64,000 nt of DNA from Temnopleurus reevesii (taxonomy: Eukaryota; Echinodermata; Echinoidea; Temnopleuroida; Temnopleuridae): assembly GCA_036244855.1 (NCBI GenBank), contig BQKZ01000922.1:55359-119358 (forward strand), written 5' to 3'. Below the pieces are notes generated by a model. It was given only the letters and a program-made list of their open reading frames with translations. It was not told the origin of the DNA and ran no database searches. Numbering within the stretch: position 1 is the stretch's first letter; each line of letters opens with the position of its first letter. Below, piece by piece: positions 47,445-59,501 of the stretch. A program made the position numbers and the translations under genes.

Positions 47445-49256
47445 CTTGCAGTGAAAATTTGAACCAGGAGTGTATGGAAATGTCTGGAATAAAATGGAAT
47501 GTCAACATTTTCTAAACTCACAAATGTAACAAAGAGCTCGTCGTCCAACGAAATGAGTATCATTTAAATGCAAAAAAATAGTGGATTTCAGGATTTTGAA
47601 AAAGAGCCAAGACCAATATGGCGCTAAATTTCTCTAAAAGAGGTTGAATAGCCGGTTCGAACAATTCTTCAAAAAGTTTCTTGAATTGCATGTATTAACA
47701 TGGTAATAAATCTTTCTTTAGACTAATATACATAAAACTTACCTGTACAAAAATATATACAGTTTATGCTATTTACAATCTCTTAAATAGGTACAAATAG
47801 AAATGATGAATTTAAATACAAAATAGCTGGATTTAATATCTTCGAGTGCAAAAGGATAACGGCCTGGCCTTTGTCCTCATATATTATTTGCACCATAACT
47901 TTGATTTTTTTGGGGGGTGGGAAGAGGCTCTGTCCGGCCATGAATTTACACGATTTTATATATCTTATTACATAACAATGACATACAATCACAGGCCAAT
48001 GACCCATACAGTCAGCATTGTATGATATTAGCCGGTTGGAAAATAAATCACAAAATAGTGCTTTTTAAGCAAAAGAAACTACCGTTACACAATGTATTTA
48101 ACAAACAGATTAATTCACAAATTGTTTAACGTACACTTCATATATATTTATAACTGTATAATACTGCATAGGAAACATATGATAACGCTTTTTACTCTTG
48201 TTTTTCTTAAACAACTCAATGAATTATTCTCATTAATTATATTTTGATCGTGAGTGGTATTATGAAACTATCATCGTAAACGTTGATATTATTGTAGGAT
48301 GACAAGAGAGATGAGTTCTAATAGCCTTATGTATATCAATTTATATCAACACAAGAAATTAATCAATGTGCAAAGCGACTTGAAGGCACAAACTTGCATC
48401 TTATAAATGAATTACAAGTAGGTAAGAGTTTAATTTTTTTAATCACCCAGTTGTGTTGTGAGAAGGGTTTTCATTAACGCAGAAATGTGTGCATATCAAA
48501 GTTATAGGACCCTGTCATCTGGTCATACTTGCGCGTTGATATCCATTCATTATACGAAGAGAATGTTGTAGCTATTTTGGTTGATTTCACATTCAGTGTG
48601 ACAAGTGTTAGTGTTTATTTAAAACCAAATCACCATTTAACACCGAACGCGATATGAAAGAAAAATCAGCACTGTACCAGTCTTGCTACTTTAACAACTG
48701 CAAACCCTTTTACGAACTTTTTGGAAAGATTAATTCAATTACCTGAAAATGTCAACGGATACCGTGCTATATTTAAATAACAATATCTTAAACAAAGTCA
48801 AGTACGATAGTCCCGGCTTCATCAGAGAGTCGGTCTCTCACACACACATGATGTATTTCGCACGGAATATACTTTTAAAGACAGTCAAAAGTTTTAATAT
48901 GACCTGGAAGAACTTTGAGCCACAAGAACTCAAATTCTTGATCACCCTGCACTCCTAATATCGGCCAAAACACCAGCAAACGTCATCATAACACCCAATA
49001 CTTGATACTCCTTAAAAGTTTACTTCCGGGAATCTGCTGGCTTAGGAACCAACATGCCATCAAGATCAGGTTATTTTTCTGCAGCTGCGATGCGGAAACT
49101 CAGTTGCTGATTTATACCCTCTCCAGGGGTTTATCAACTCGGAACAATAGTGTCTTCAACAGTTTCAGCCACATTACGGACACATCTTGTTCATAATTGT
49201 GTCTCGTAGCCTCTCGTTAAAAATCTGCAGCCGGAATGTCTTTGCAAAGTTCTTCG
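47445..49256 (-). other. 3' flank / probable 3' UTR of right PiT gene
   Basis: No independent gene recognised. A short stretch at about 49045-49115 resembles exon 7 of PiT in decayed form. Confidence 0.4.
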
Positions 49257-49563
49257 TTACATCCCTAACGTAGTGGCCATTTCGGTTGCGTTCAAGAACG
49301 GGTATGGTTCAAGTTTGCAAGCACCAGGAGCAATGTGCTGCAGGAACCCCATGAGACCGGAGCTCAACATCATTGTTGCTGGAAGGGTCACTACCCAAGC
49401 AAAGAAGATGCCCGAGAAGAGAGGCCAGTCGACGGCTTTTCCCGATCTTAGCCAGCCAATTCCGCAGACCGATCCCACTTGGCAATGTGTAGTGGAGATT
49501 GGGATGCCGAGGTTTGAGGCGATAAGTACTGTCGATGCAGATCCAAGCTCGACGCAGAAGCCG
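49257..49563 (-). CDS. Right PiT exon 10 (terminal)
   Basis: Begins [17 protein letters not shown] and ends MATTLGM before the stop at 49257. Carries a possible sequon NAT near the end. Confidence 0.92.
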
Positions 49564-52500
49564 CTGAAAGAAAAAGTTACCAAAAGTTACCTAAAGTTAC
49601 CAAAAGTTACCAAAAAGTACTTATTGTAAACAACATGTAAAAGCAGACTTCAGTAAGACCACCAATCTTTAATAAACGGAAGTTTATGTTTAATGGTGCG
49701 AATTCACAGAACGATCCAGATTCAAGACTCATTGTCGAGATAATTTTTTTTTTATCAATAGAGTTTCCAAGCCAAGCGCATTGACGACCGTTGCGCTTCA
49801 TTCATCGTCGAATCTGTCATCCTAAACTTTTGATCCCATGAATAATAATAATAATAGATGCAATTTATATAGCGCACGTATCCACTCTGCGGAGTGTTCA
49901 AGGCGCTTTATATGAAAACTATTCATCTCCTAGTCTTTGAGAATTTCGTCTTCAGCGCTTTCGTCCTGGTTACAAGCGGTGTGGCTCTTTACAATCTCAC
50001 ACGAATTAGTTACTTACAATTTCGCGGTGACACGATAACAAATTGATATAAAAATGTCGCCTCCTCTCAACAAAATTCCAGATATTCTTTTTAAGTAGTC
50101 TAACTTTTTTCAATGTGAAACAAAAAGATCTACCTCCGTATATTCAACAATTTTCTGTGAACATTTCACGATTATCATGATACTATCAATGACCGTTTTT
50201 ACTTAATCGTCGAATATCTTATAAAGATTAAATCGACGTTAAATATATTTTAAACTTACTTTGATGGCGTCATAGGAGTAAGATCTTCCCCAATCGTCTT
50301 GATGACCCGACGACCAAAGAGGAAAAGACCCAATGAGATACCACAGCCTCCGTAAAACAAGATCCAGATAGGTGTCAGTGTTTCCTGATCTACAGAACCC
50401 GTACTGAAGATCACCCACATACTGATCAATGGACCAATGGCGTTACTAAACAAAAACAAAATGAAAATGATGTATCCATTGAACGTGCATGTTGATCAAT
50501 AATGGTCAATGTTAACATCACTAAGGAGACAATTTCTGGATATAGTATTGCTATTGAAAGCAAAATATGCTGCGCAGTAACCCGAATAGGTATATTCATT
50601 TTCATCACATTTTAAATTAATTGATACTAATTGATGTTAGTATATGGTATTGATACATCAACTGATTACCTGGAGTATTAAATCGGCAAGGAACAAAATT
50701 GATAATTGAAACCGCAAACACATGCCCCCAACTACCTAGTTCAGAGACCAGTTGCTCGATCCGTAGTTAGGTTATTAACTTATACTCCATATCGGCTCAA
50801 TTCGTGAAAAAGTAAAAAAAAACCAAAACAAATCAAGTATAAAATCAATTTTAAACAGAATATTTCGATTCTTAACTACATCACATTTACGTATACTGGT
50901 AATCGGTTATAAGAGAACTATCCTCTTACCTGACATCGTTTCCACCATGTGAGAAAGCAGCAAAGCAAGCTGATACCACCTGCAGAGGTGAACAGATGGC
51001 CCGGACCTCTAGGCTGTCTTTGACCGACTCCCACTCATCTGATCCCTTCTTTACCAGCCATCCAGATTCCTCCTTTGCCTCCTCCTCTTTGTCCTTGAGG
51101 TCCACCTCCACCATCGTGTCTCCTGTTACACCTGTAACAATCAAACAATATTTGGCCTGAGTAATCTACCGAAAACAGTTTTGATGATGCATAGGCTCGC
51201 ATTACAACAAGATATAATGTATTTCCCTAAAATTAAATGTAATGCCATTGCAATGGTCCGTTGTAATCATATTGAAATCGGGACCGGCTTGCAATTATGA
51301 TGTCCGCGCAGTTCAATGCATGACGTACCAATATGTTGTCCCACGACACAATTACCTCTTCAAATGTTCGAAACTGTGTCCTATTTTGTTTTGTCCTATT
51401 TAACACATTAAGAGAGATGGTAATATTGGACCGGGTGCATTAAGGCGTCATCATGGTCATTGCAGAATCCCAATACGAACGTTTAATGTACCACAAGGTA
51501 GATATTTCATCGAGCACGATAAATTTATCGCCTTGTGTTTTTTCTTCAGATTTTGTTCTTTCAGATCTATAAACTTTGTCTTCGCTTTACCAACTTGGTG
51601 GATTCAGTCTCGTTTAATACAAAAGAAACTTGAGGCTACCAGGTGTCTTCACAAAATTCTTCCGTCCTGAATGAAGCTGCAATACCCATATCTCCATGTA
51701 TGCTGCATAATTCATTTGACTGCCACACGAATGAATAAACTTAGCTTTATAGTATGACATATGTCGCTCCATTAACACAGGGATGATATTGTGATTTCTC
51801 ATCATTTTCACTTGAGCATGATGGCAAGGTCATGTCTTAAAACTGCTTCTTCATTGATTTTGGATCGCGTCATTCAGTGGTTCTCAAATGGGATTGGACT
51901 TACCTTCGTTGGTCGTTTCGTTTGGTAGTCCGTATACAAATCCATTGTTCGGTATTGGATCAGGAACCAATATGGCGTCAGGATCATCCGGGTTCTTCTT
52001 ATGTATCGAGGATGCCTCACTATTAGCACTGCTGCTAGTAGCTGCATCTGGTGATGAAACATTGCAGGACATGAATAAGTCACTATACGTTTGCATAATG
52101 GGGGCATTTAAGGATGACTAAGAGAAACATCAGCAGCTGAAAACGTGTTTTGAACCAGACCTTGAGTCTGTGAGGAGACAATGTCTCCAAACTAAGTTGG
52201 ATTACAGTCGTAATTCAGATTTTTATTTTCGACCGAAACGTTTATCATGAAATTATCAGCTGCAATTTGACTTTTCTTAAAGATTCAGTCATCAAACGAT
52301 AAAAGGACATCAGAAAATGCAATTAGAAGTAGAGCTACATATTCCTGGACTAATTCTGTCTCTCACCTTCAAATGTAGTTTCTTCTTCCTGTGTCTTTGG
52401 TGTTTCTCCTTCTTCTGCCTTCTTTAGCTCCTCCTCTTCCCTTTGTCCTAAAATGGAATTTAAGTGAAAATGTATCAAAATCATGTTTCAATGACGTAGA

Positions 52501-55500
52501 AATCTACCATTACGGTGCTATGGCTCAAACAATTTTCTTTTTACCTTCTTACAGGTCTAACTTCTGATAGTTAACGTCATTATCTGGAATCGAATCCACC
52601 TACCGAACCCCTGAAAATGGCCCGACCTAATTTTTTTCACTTTTCATTTTGTTTTCTGTTTACTTTCTACTTAAAGTAGGTATTCGCAGGGTTTTTTTTC
52701 GCAGGGAAAATATAAAAAATGCAGGATTAAAGTCGTTTTCAAAACTTGTTTGTTTTTCACTTCCTTGTAACTCTTCAAATTCTTATTTTGTACACAAGTG
52801 TGTTCCAAAAATAAAGTAAAGAATTAAACAAAAACTTTCCAAAGCACCAACCAATGCCATTTTCAAGAATTGCATTGTAGAACAACCATAAAATTATGTT
52901 TTGGCCTAATTGGAAGAAACAACACTATTATACGACGGCAGCTTATATGAAATATGTTACTTACTTGTTATTTTCCTCTTGATCCATGGGATGATGAAGA
53001 GGAATCCAAATGCTGCTGTAACTAGTCCACCCCCGATAGAGATGACCATTACAATCCATAGCTCGTCGAATCCAAATACTGCAATGGGGTAGGATATTAC
53101 ATCAATAGTTACTGAAGGGGGTCAAACTGAGCGCCGAAACCTTAAGGTTTCATAAACTTGACAGTCCTATTAAGGATACTTACACGTTCAACGCAAGGAC
53201 GAGATCTTCCACTCGCCATTGCGCTACATTTGGTCGAAAACGCGAGCAGGAAACTTTTCAAAATCACCTCGATGTCTTTAATACTGCCTTGTTTAAGAGA
53301 GAAGGTGAAAAGGCGACTGGTACAAACTCGCCTCCGCTATCTATTTAATCCGACAAGGTGAGAAGCTAGGCGAGAAGGCGACTTTTACAAATCCCCTTCG
53401 CGCTGCACATATAAGCTTCCACAGGGCTGTCGTTTATGCAGTTGTATTTGACAAGGGATGAAAGCAAATCATACTTAAACAACTTATTCATAAAGGTAGC
53501 AAATAATGATTTCCCAACGAGCCCTGCGGACATAACGCTATGTTCGCAATTTAATGAAACATCATTAATTTTTCAAACTGATTTTCAGAGAAGCTTTTGG
53601 TAAAATGTTTCGTGTTCCAATGCCGATCATATTAGATAAGGCTAGAACCTCAAAAGCTTTCAAGATTTCATGGGTTAACCAGACAAAGCGCTTGCTAATT
53701 TATGTATTTTTGCAAGCGTGACCAAACGGATCAATCAATTTTTGTTGAATACAACAATAAAATGGACGTCAAAAAGACAAAAAGACTTATGATATTATCC
53801 GATGTGGCTCAAATTTCCTTGGATATAGAATAACTTACTTATAGACGACCCAAAGAAGATGGAGAAGAAATTGATGAAGATGAGCACAAAGTACCAGGCA
53901 GGAATGGTGTAGATACCCCACTTCAGAGGATTTTCCTGCAAAATAAAATTAAAAAAAAAAGTTTAATCAACTGATTGAAAGGTTGCTTGCTGAAACTAGC
54001 TTCAGTTTATTTTAAATCAACTAATATTTTTTTCCGCTTGTCTATGTCTCTTGAAGAATATATGGAGAGCGGTTCCATGACAAATGCTCCGGCGACAATT
54101 GCTCCGGCAAGAAACTGACACAGTAAGCCTAATGTCAAACCTAGTCCCAAACCTAACCCTAACCCTAATCCTAATATTGACATTATTCTGAATCATAAAC
54201 CCTATCATAACCCTAACCCTAACCCTACTCCTAGCCAGAGCAATTGTCGCCGGAGCAACTGTCGGGTCACCATGGAGAGCATTTCCTATATCGTATGTTT
54301 AACAAATACCGTGCGCTGGGTAATCTAGAGCCCCATTAAATGTAGATGAACATTTACCCAACATATTTTGCTCACATTCACCTGAATTCTTTTGGAATAG
54401 ACAATAAATTCCATAATTTGTTCATTTAAATTATCAATTACAAGAAAATCAGTTTTTCCAGTTTTGGGTATCCAATCGTCGTACGATTGATGACAATTGC
54501 AAGTCATAAGGGAAAACATCTACTAACGTTTGCGATTGATCGCATAATTGACTGTATATTTTTTATGATACACGCCCCTGGAGTGTTCACAGAAGTCACT
54601 TACCGGTTTCAAAATAGTGACGTACAGGAGACCATAGATACACGATGATATAAATCCGGACAAGACAGGCGACAGAAACCAAGAAATTACTGGAAATTAA
54701 AATACAGAGTTTGCTTTAAAACCACTTTCTGGGGGAAAAAATCACAATTTCATCACGCAATTTTAAAATGTTATCACACAATTTACAATTTTATCACAGC
54801 TCTCGTTTAACACAATAAGGGGAAGGCAATCGACATGCAGAGATGTACCACAATGCTATTAAAAGCAAAGCAATAACTCGATATTCATATTATATTACAT
54901 ACTATTCATGTGTGTAGATGATTTATGTGCAATGTCTTAAAGATATATCTTTAAATTATAACAGAATAAAAATATCACTTGATTTCGATATTGCATCGAG
55001 AATTTTGAATCCTATTAAGTAGCGCTTATGTATGCTGGGCCCTTCCAGTGGTAATCATACAGAGTGCTACTTGGGTGCGCTCTAAATTACAATTNCAATT
55101 GAAGATGACTTTGAGTATCATCATAAGCTGAGAAACGTGTTTGAGAATAAGTAGATTTTGATTTGCATGTCAACGTGCCAGTCGACGTATATATGTCATA
55201 CTTTTCGCAACTCTGTATTGTACGTCACGGCTATGTTTTTGTGACGAGCCTCTCGTCCACTACCCCAATCTGTCAAGTTCTGTCAAGTTTTCATGTTCGC
55301 TCAGTCATCTCTGACGAGCCTTTATTGTGTGTGATCTTTCATGTGCTATGAGACGTCATCAGACGTCATCTATAATTCGTCGACTGAATCCGAAACTGAT
55401 TTGGGAAGCGATGTGTACATAAACTGTGAACATGTTTTCCTGCATTTCCGGCAGCCGTGACGATGGGCACGTCGAGTGAAATCGAAATCCCCATTTTGAT

Positions 55501-58500
55501 TTTCGACTGCAATGGGGCTTTTCTTTAAGATTCAGTTGATCAGACCATAAGAGAACATCAGAAAATAAAATTGCAGCTACATATTCCTAGATTAATTTTG
55601 CCTCTCACCTTCAAATGTAGTTTCTTCTTCCTGTGTCTTTGGTGTTTCTCCTTCTTCTGCCTTCTTTAGCTTCTCCTCTTCCCTTTGTCCTAAAATTGAA
55701 TTTAAGTGAAAATGTATTAAAATCATATTTCAACAACCCAAAAATATACTATGATCACGAGCTATGGCCCAAACAATTTTTGTTGTATGAATCACAGGGT
55801 TAAATTCTTATACAAAGTACGATTCAGGATGTACTTCTTCCTGAAAATATTTAACGTCATGGTGTTCGAACGCATGACTTCTGAGGCCTAAAAAGTGTTG
55901 TTTGGTATCCCTTTACAGACTCACCCCACAATGGCCCGGCATCATTCTTGTTTAATTCATTTTTAACAAGATTTAAAAAACTTATGTTTGTTTTTTTTAC
56001 TTAAAGTTAATATTTGCAGTAAAATTAGAGAAAAATCATTTTCTCATTTTTAAAAATGATCTGTGCCTTTTTTCTTCCCTCTTAAAATTTTCGGATCTAT
56101 CATTAATATTATTTTTTTTTACATAGAACGCATCTCCCTCCCCCATCAAAACATTTCCGACCAACAGAACAATGCCATTTTTAACACATTGCATTTTAGA
56201 GCAACCAAATAATTATTGTTGGACCTGATTGGAAAATACATCACTAAACTACTACGACAGCGTAACATCGATTTCTTACTCACTGGCTATTTTTCTCTTG
56301 ATCCATGGGATGATAAAGAGGAATCCAAAGGCTGCTGTCACTAATCCACCCCCGATAGAGATAACCATTACAATCCATAGCTCGTCAAATCCAAATACTG
56401 CAATGAGGTAGGATATTATAATAATAATAATGATAACGATAACAGATGTAATTTGTATAACACACGTGTCACGCTGTGTGGGATTCGAACCTACGACCCA
56501 CATCAACATTAGACTGCAAAAGGGTAGGCTAATTTCATGCAGTCATATTTGACAAGGGATGAGAAAAAAATCATACTGAAACCACTTATCTAACATAGCA
56601 ACTTCAGTCAGGATAATTTGCTTCACAACGAACCCTGGGAAGCAAAATGCACGTTTAATTTCTAAAAATCATTTATCAAGCTCTTGGAAATACATTTCAC
56701 CTCTATTGCCGAGCACAATCATAGACAGAGTGGGCATATCAACAGCTATTGAGATTTAGTGTCTTAACCAGATCAAACTCTTGTTAATTTATGTATTTTT
56801 GCCAGCTTTACCAAACGGATCAATCAATGTTTGTTGAATACGACGATAACGTGGACGTCAAAAAGACCAGTTATGACTTCTAATATTATCCGATGTGTGC
56901 TTAAACTTTCTTGGGGTGAAGAAACACTTACTTATAGACGACCCGAAGAAGATGGAGAAGAAATTGATGAAGATAAGCACAAAGTACCAGGCAGGAATGG
57001 TGTAGATACCCCACTTCAGAGGATTTTCCTGCAATGAATATTGATGAAAAAACGTTGTAGTTTAATCAACTGAGACGATGATAAACATTTCATGAAAAAG
57101 ATTGCTTGCTGAAGCTAGCTTTAGATTACTTTAAAGCAGCTAAGAATTTTTATTCCACATATCTATGTCTCATGAAGAATATATGGAGAACATTTCTTAT
57201 ATCGTATGCAATTTTAATAAGTTTAACAATTACCGTGCGCTGGGTAATCTAGTGCCCCTGTAAATGTAGGTTAACATTTACCCAACATATTTTGCTCACA
57301 CTCACTTAAATTCTTTTGGAATAGACAATAAATTCCATAATTTGTTCATTTAAATTATCAATTACAAGAAAATCAGTTTTTCCAGTTTTGGGTATCCAAT
57401 CGTCGTACGATTGATGACAATTGCAAGTCATAAGGGAAAACATCTACTAACGTTTGCGATTGATCGCATATTTGACTGTATATTTTTTTATGATACAGGC
57501 CCCTGGAGTGTTCACAGAAGTCACTTACCGGTTTCAAAATAGTGACGTACAAAAGACCATAGATACACGATGATATAAATCCGGACAAGACAGGCGACAG
57601 AAACCAAGAAATTACTGGAAATTAAAATACAGAGTTTGCTTTAAAACCACTTTCTGGGGGAAAAAATCACAATTTCATCACGCAATTTTAAAATGTTATC
57701 ACACAATTTACAATTTTATCACAGCTCTCGTTTAACACAATAAGGGGAAGGCAATCGACATGCAGAGATGTACCACAATGCTATTAAAAGCAAAGGAATA
57801 ACTCGATATTCATATTATATTACATACTATTCATGTGTGTAGATGATTTATGTGCAATGTCTTAAAGATATATCTTTAAATTATAACAGAATAAAAATAT
57901 CACTTGATTTCGATATTGCATCGAGAATTTTGAATCCTATTAAGTAGCGCTTATGTATGTTGGGCCCTTCCAGTGGTAATCATACCGAGTGCTACTGATG
58001 GGGTGTGCTCTAAATTACAATTACAATGCTCTAAATTACAAAGATTCAGATTCAGATTCAGATATTTTTTTATTTTTCACTCAAATCATAACAATTACAA
58101 TTTAACAAAAACTTACATGGATATAAAAGAAAAATATAAAATATCTTTATAGAGTTTAAAGTAAACTGTAAAACATATTTGCACTTGAGAAAAGAATGTA
58201 TCTACTTGGAAAATCTTACCAATAAACACAACCACCTCCCAGTTGACTCCTACACCTCCAAAGACCACTATATGAAATCCCAAGGAAGCACCTACAATAC
58301 TGTGTGTAGCAGACACAGGGACACTCAGTATCGTTGCAGTGAAGAGCCAAATACAAGAACCTATATAGAGAAGAAAAGATTACGATGTTTTAGAAATCTT
58401 GTAGAAGATTAACGTCACACCAAACTATCATTCTGATGAATTTTTTCTCTAATCATCAGAGCAAATCGACGATGACTGAACGTCATGAAATGAAAATTAT

Positions 58501-59483
58501 AATAAGGAATGTTCGAGATTAAAGATTGAAGATTCGTTTATTAAAATTAGAACGTCATAAGTTGACAATTGTAATTGTTCTGTTGAGTCTTTTATATACA
58601 TATAATTTCCATTCTGTATATTAATTCTCGATAAAATTATTATTCAAACAAAAGGTAACATTATTTTGATAAGGTATCAATTTACGATTTCTATACTCTG
58701 TTTGATAATATTATGAGATACGATAACATTTGTTTGTGTTTGTTTTGTATTTGATATATATGTGTTATATGTGTTATCAATGAATGGAGAATAAAATAAT
58801 TATTTAAAAAAAAATCTTTTCTTTCAATACAATGAAGCTATTAAAAGACAAGTTAACATGATTTTCTTTCCTACCAACAGGTAAATGAAAGACAGACGGA
58901 AGACAAACAATGAAATGCATCAGCCTATGAATGATTAATATTGTCCATGTTCTAATGAATAGCAGGGACCCGTGACATAAAGGTTTGCGATTCATCGTTA
59001 TTTCAAAAGATAAACTCTGGTTAGTCCCTGGTCAGTCTAAAAAAATGCGCCAGTAACGAAGATCTTGATATGAAATTTTCATTAATCGCGAACATTTATA
59101 ATACGGGGCCTTGCTGTATAATTGTATTTTTCCTCCAAAAGAGCCGATTGTTACGTCACATCCAGTATCATCATCTCACCTGACAATGCACAGAGGTTCC
59201 CTATCAGCAACAGCTCATCACGACCATTATAGAGAAGAGGATCAAAGAGCCCTTTCCGTATTGTATCCGACACCCTATACCCGAGTAAAATGGCGCCAGA
59301 TGTTTCAAAGATGGCCGCCACAACGCAAGCCTGGTATAGAGTCAGAACTTTGGCGCCCACAGAAGTACCGAACGAATTGGCGACATCGTTCGCTCCGAGT
59401 CCCATGGCGAGGACGAAGGCGATTAGGAAACCGACGATGGTGATACCAAGCACCAATGGGTCGTCTGCGTAGTAGTTAGCCAT
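49257..59483 (-). CDS. Sodium-dependent phosphate transporter, PiT/SLC20 family (right paralog)
   Basis: Exons 1-2 (59180-59483, 58220-58360), then two sets of exons 3-6 (57529-57614, 56932-57028, 56284-56397, 55609-55689; and 54604-54689, 53839-53935, 52965-53078, 52367-52447), then exons 7-10 (51904-52047, 50930-51131, 50260-50445, 49257-49563). With one set the protein is 553 residues; with both it stays in frame at 679, because the block is 378 bases and phase 1 at both ends. An N at 55095 separates the sets and they probably represent two haplotypes. Seen: [10 protein letters not shown] at 30-39, a second signature GGNDVSNAIGP, and FETSG and GFCVELGS glutamates as in the left paralog. 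Expected role is plasma-membrane Na+/phosphate cotransport. The loop is more acidic at exon 8 ([13 protein letters not shown]) and the C-terminus differs ([12 protein letters not shown]). Confidence 0.9.
49841..49990. repeat. Dispersed (AATAAT)n / tatatagcgc repeat
   Basis: aataataataataatag, then gcaatttatatagcgcac. The same combination recurs near 7797, 34870, 59640 and 61592, so it is the tail region of an interspersed retroelement family. In intron 9 of the right PiT gene. Confidence 0.5.
50260..50445 (-). CDS. Right PiT exon 9
   Basis: 186 bases, phase 2 to 2. Its donor GTAAGT is uninterrupted, unlike the MITE-modified donor of the left paralog. Confidence 0.92.
50930..51131 (-). CDS. 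Right PiT exon 8
   Basis: 202 bases, phase 1 to 2, 15 bases (5 codons) shorter than the left paralog in the acidic loop. Ends with HGGNDV of the second signature. Confidence 0.92.
51904..52047 (-). CDS. Right PiT exon 7
   Basis: 144 bases, phase 1 to 1. Encodes [12 protein letters not shown] and [20 protein letters not shown]. Single copy; it lies just left of the start of the duplicated region. Confidence 0.9.
52367..52447 (-). CDS. Right PiT exon 6, second copy
   Basis: 81 bases, phase 1 to 1, glutamate/lysine-rich loop. Intact sites. Confidence 0.85.
52965..53078 (-). CDS. Right PiT exon 5, second copy
   Basis: 114 bases. Ends [10 protein letters not shown]; donor GTAAGT. Intact. Confidence 0.85.
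53839..53935 (-). CDS. Right PiT exon 4, second copy
   Basis: 97 bases with intact sites. Differs from copy one by silent or conservative changes. Confidence 0.85.
54071..54271. mobile_element. Inverted-repeat element with telomere-like core, 9-base target duplication
   Basis: Flanked by ATGGAGAGC at 54062-54070 and 54272-54280. Termini GGT...TGCTCCGGCGACAATTGCTC are inverted at the other end. The core holds several CCCTAA/CCTAAT units. The matching place in the other unit (about 57180) is empty. A 9-base duplication fits Mutator-like elements, but no transposase is present. Confidence 0.85.
54604..54689 (-). CDS. Right PiT exon 3, second copy
   Basis: 86 bases, intact splice sites (TTCCAG, GTAAGT), protein unchanged from the first copy. 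Flanking intron is near identical to that of the first copy up to the N at 55095. Confidence 0.85.
55095..55095. other. Single N, contig join
   Basis: Exactly between the two exon 3-6 units of the right PiT gene. Confidence 0.95.
55609..55689 (-). CDS. Right PiT exon 6, first copy
   Basis: 81 bases, phase 1 to 1. Encodes [19 protein letters not shown]. Copy 2 has [11 protein letters not shown] at the same place. Confidence 0.85.
56284..56397 (-). CDS. Right PiT exon 5, first copy
   Basis: 114 bases, phase 1 to 1. Ends [10 protein letters not shown]; donor GTGAGT. A SINE fragment lies directly upstream in the intron. Confidence 0.88.
56410..56520 (-). mobile_element. tRNA-like SINE fragment
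   Basis: The minus strand reads gtcgtaggttcgaatccc (B-box-like) followed at a distance by an AT-rich (TTA)n tail. Present in unit 2 of the exon 3-6 pair only. Confidence 0.55.
56932..57028 (-). CDS. Right PiT exon 4, first copy
   Basis: 97 bases, phase 0 to 1. Encodes [16 protein letters not shown] and the following helix. Donor GTAAGT. Confidence 0.88.
57529..57614 (-). CDS. Right PiT exon 3, copy next to exon 2
   Basis: 86 bases, phase 1 to 0. Encodes [19 protein letters not shown]. Its protein is identical to that of the copy at 54604-54689. Confidence 0.88.
58220..58360 (-). CDS. Right PiT exon 2
   Basis: 141 bases, phase 1 to 1. Encodes [19 protein letters not shown] and [15 protein letters not shown]. 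Acceptor ATATAG, donor GTAAGA. Confidence 0.92.
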
Positions 59484-59501
59484 CTTTTCAGTCGTTGGTT
59501 T
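59180..59501 (-). CDS. Right PiT exon 1 (coding from 59483)
   Basis: Starts [13 protein letters not shown]. Acceptor CCGTAG before 59501, donor GTGAGA after 59180. 304 coding bases, phase 1, the same as the left paralog. Nearly identical in protein sequence. Confidence 0.92.

Larger units (their letters stand above)
52105..55094. repeat. Tandem unit 1 (exons 3-6 region) of pair joined by N at 55095
   Basis: Begins near gatgactaagagaaacatc and ends ctctaaattacaatt at the N. Matches 55096-58035 in order. The right part (54300-55090 against 57200-58020) is nearly identical and the left part more diverged. Includes private insertions at 54071-54271 and about 53090-53440. Confidence 0.88.
55096..58035. 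repeat. Tandem unit 2 (exons 3-6 region) of pair joined by N at 55095
   Basis: Begins directly after the N within the intron that separates exon 6 from exon 7 and continues past exon 3 to about 58035. A SINE-like fragment at 56410-56520 is private to this unit. Confidence 0.88.

Noticed and set aside
48749..49196. Plus-strand frames at 48749-48958 and 49002-49196 as genes
   Set aside because: Short, no recognisable domain, and lying in the probable 3' UTR of the right PiT gene on the opposite strand.
54150..54230. True telomere or chromosome end
   Set aside because: The CCCTAA units are few, imperfect and enclosed in a 201-base inverted-repeat insertion with a 9-base target duplication inside an intron.
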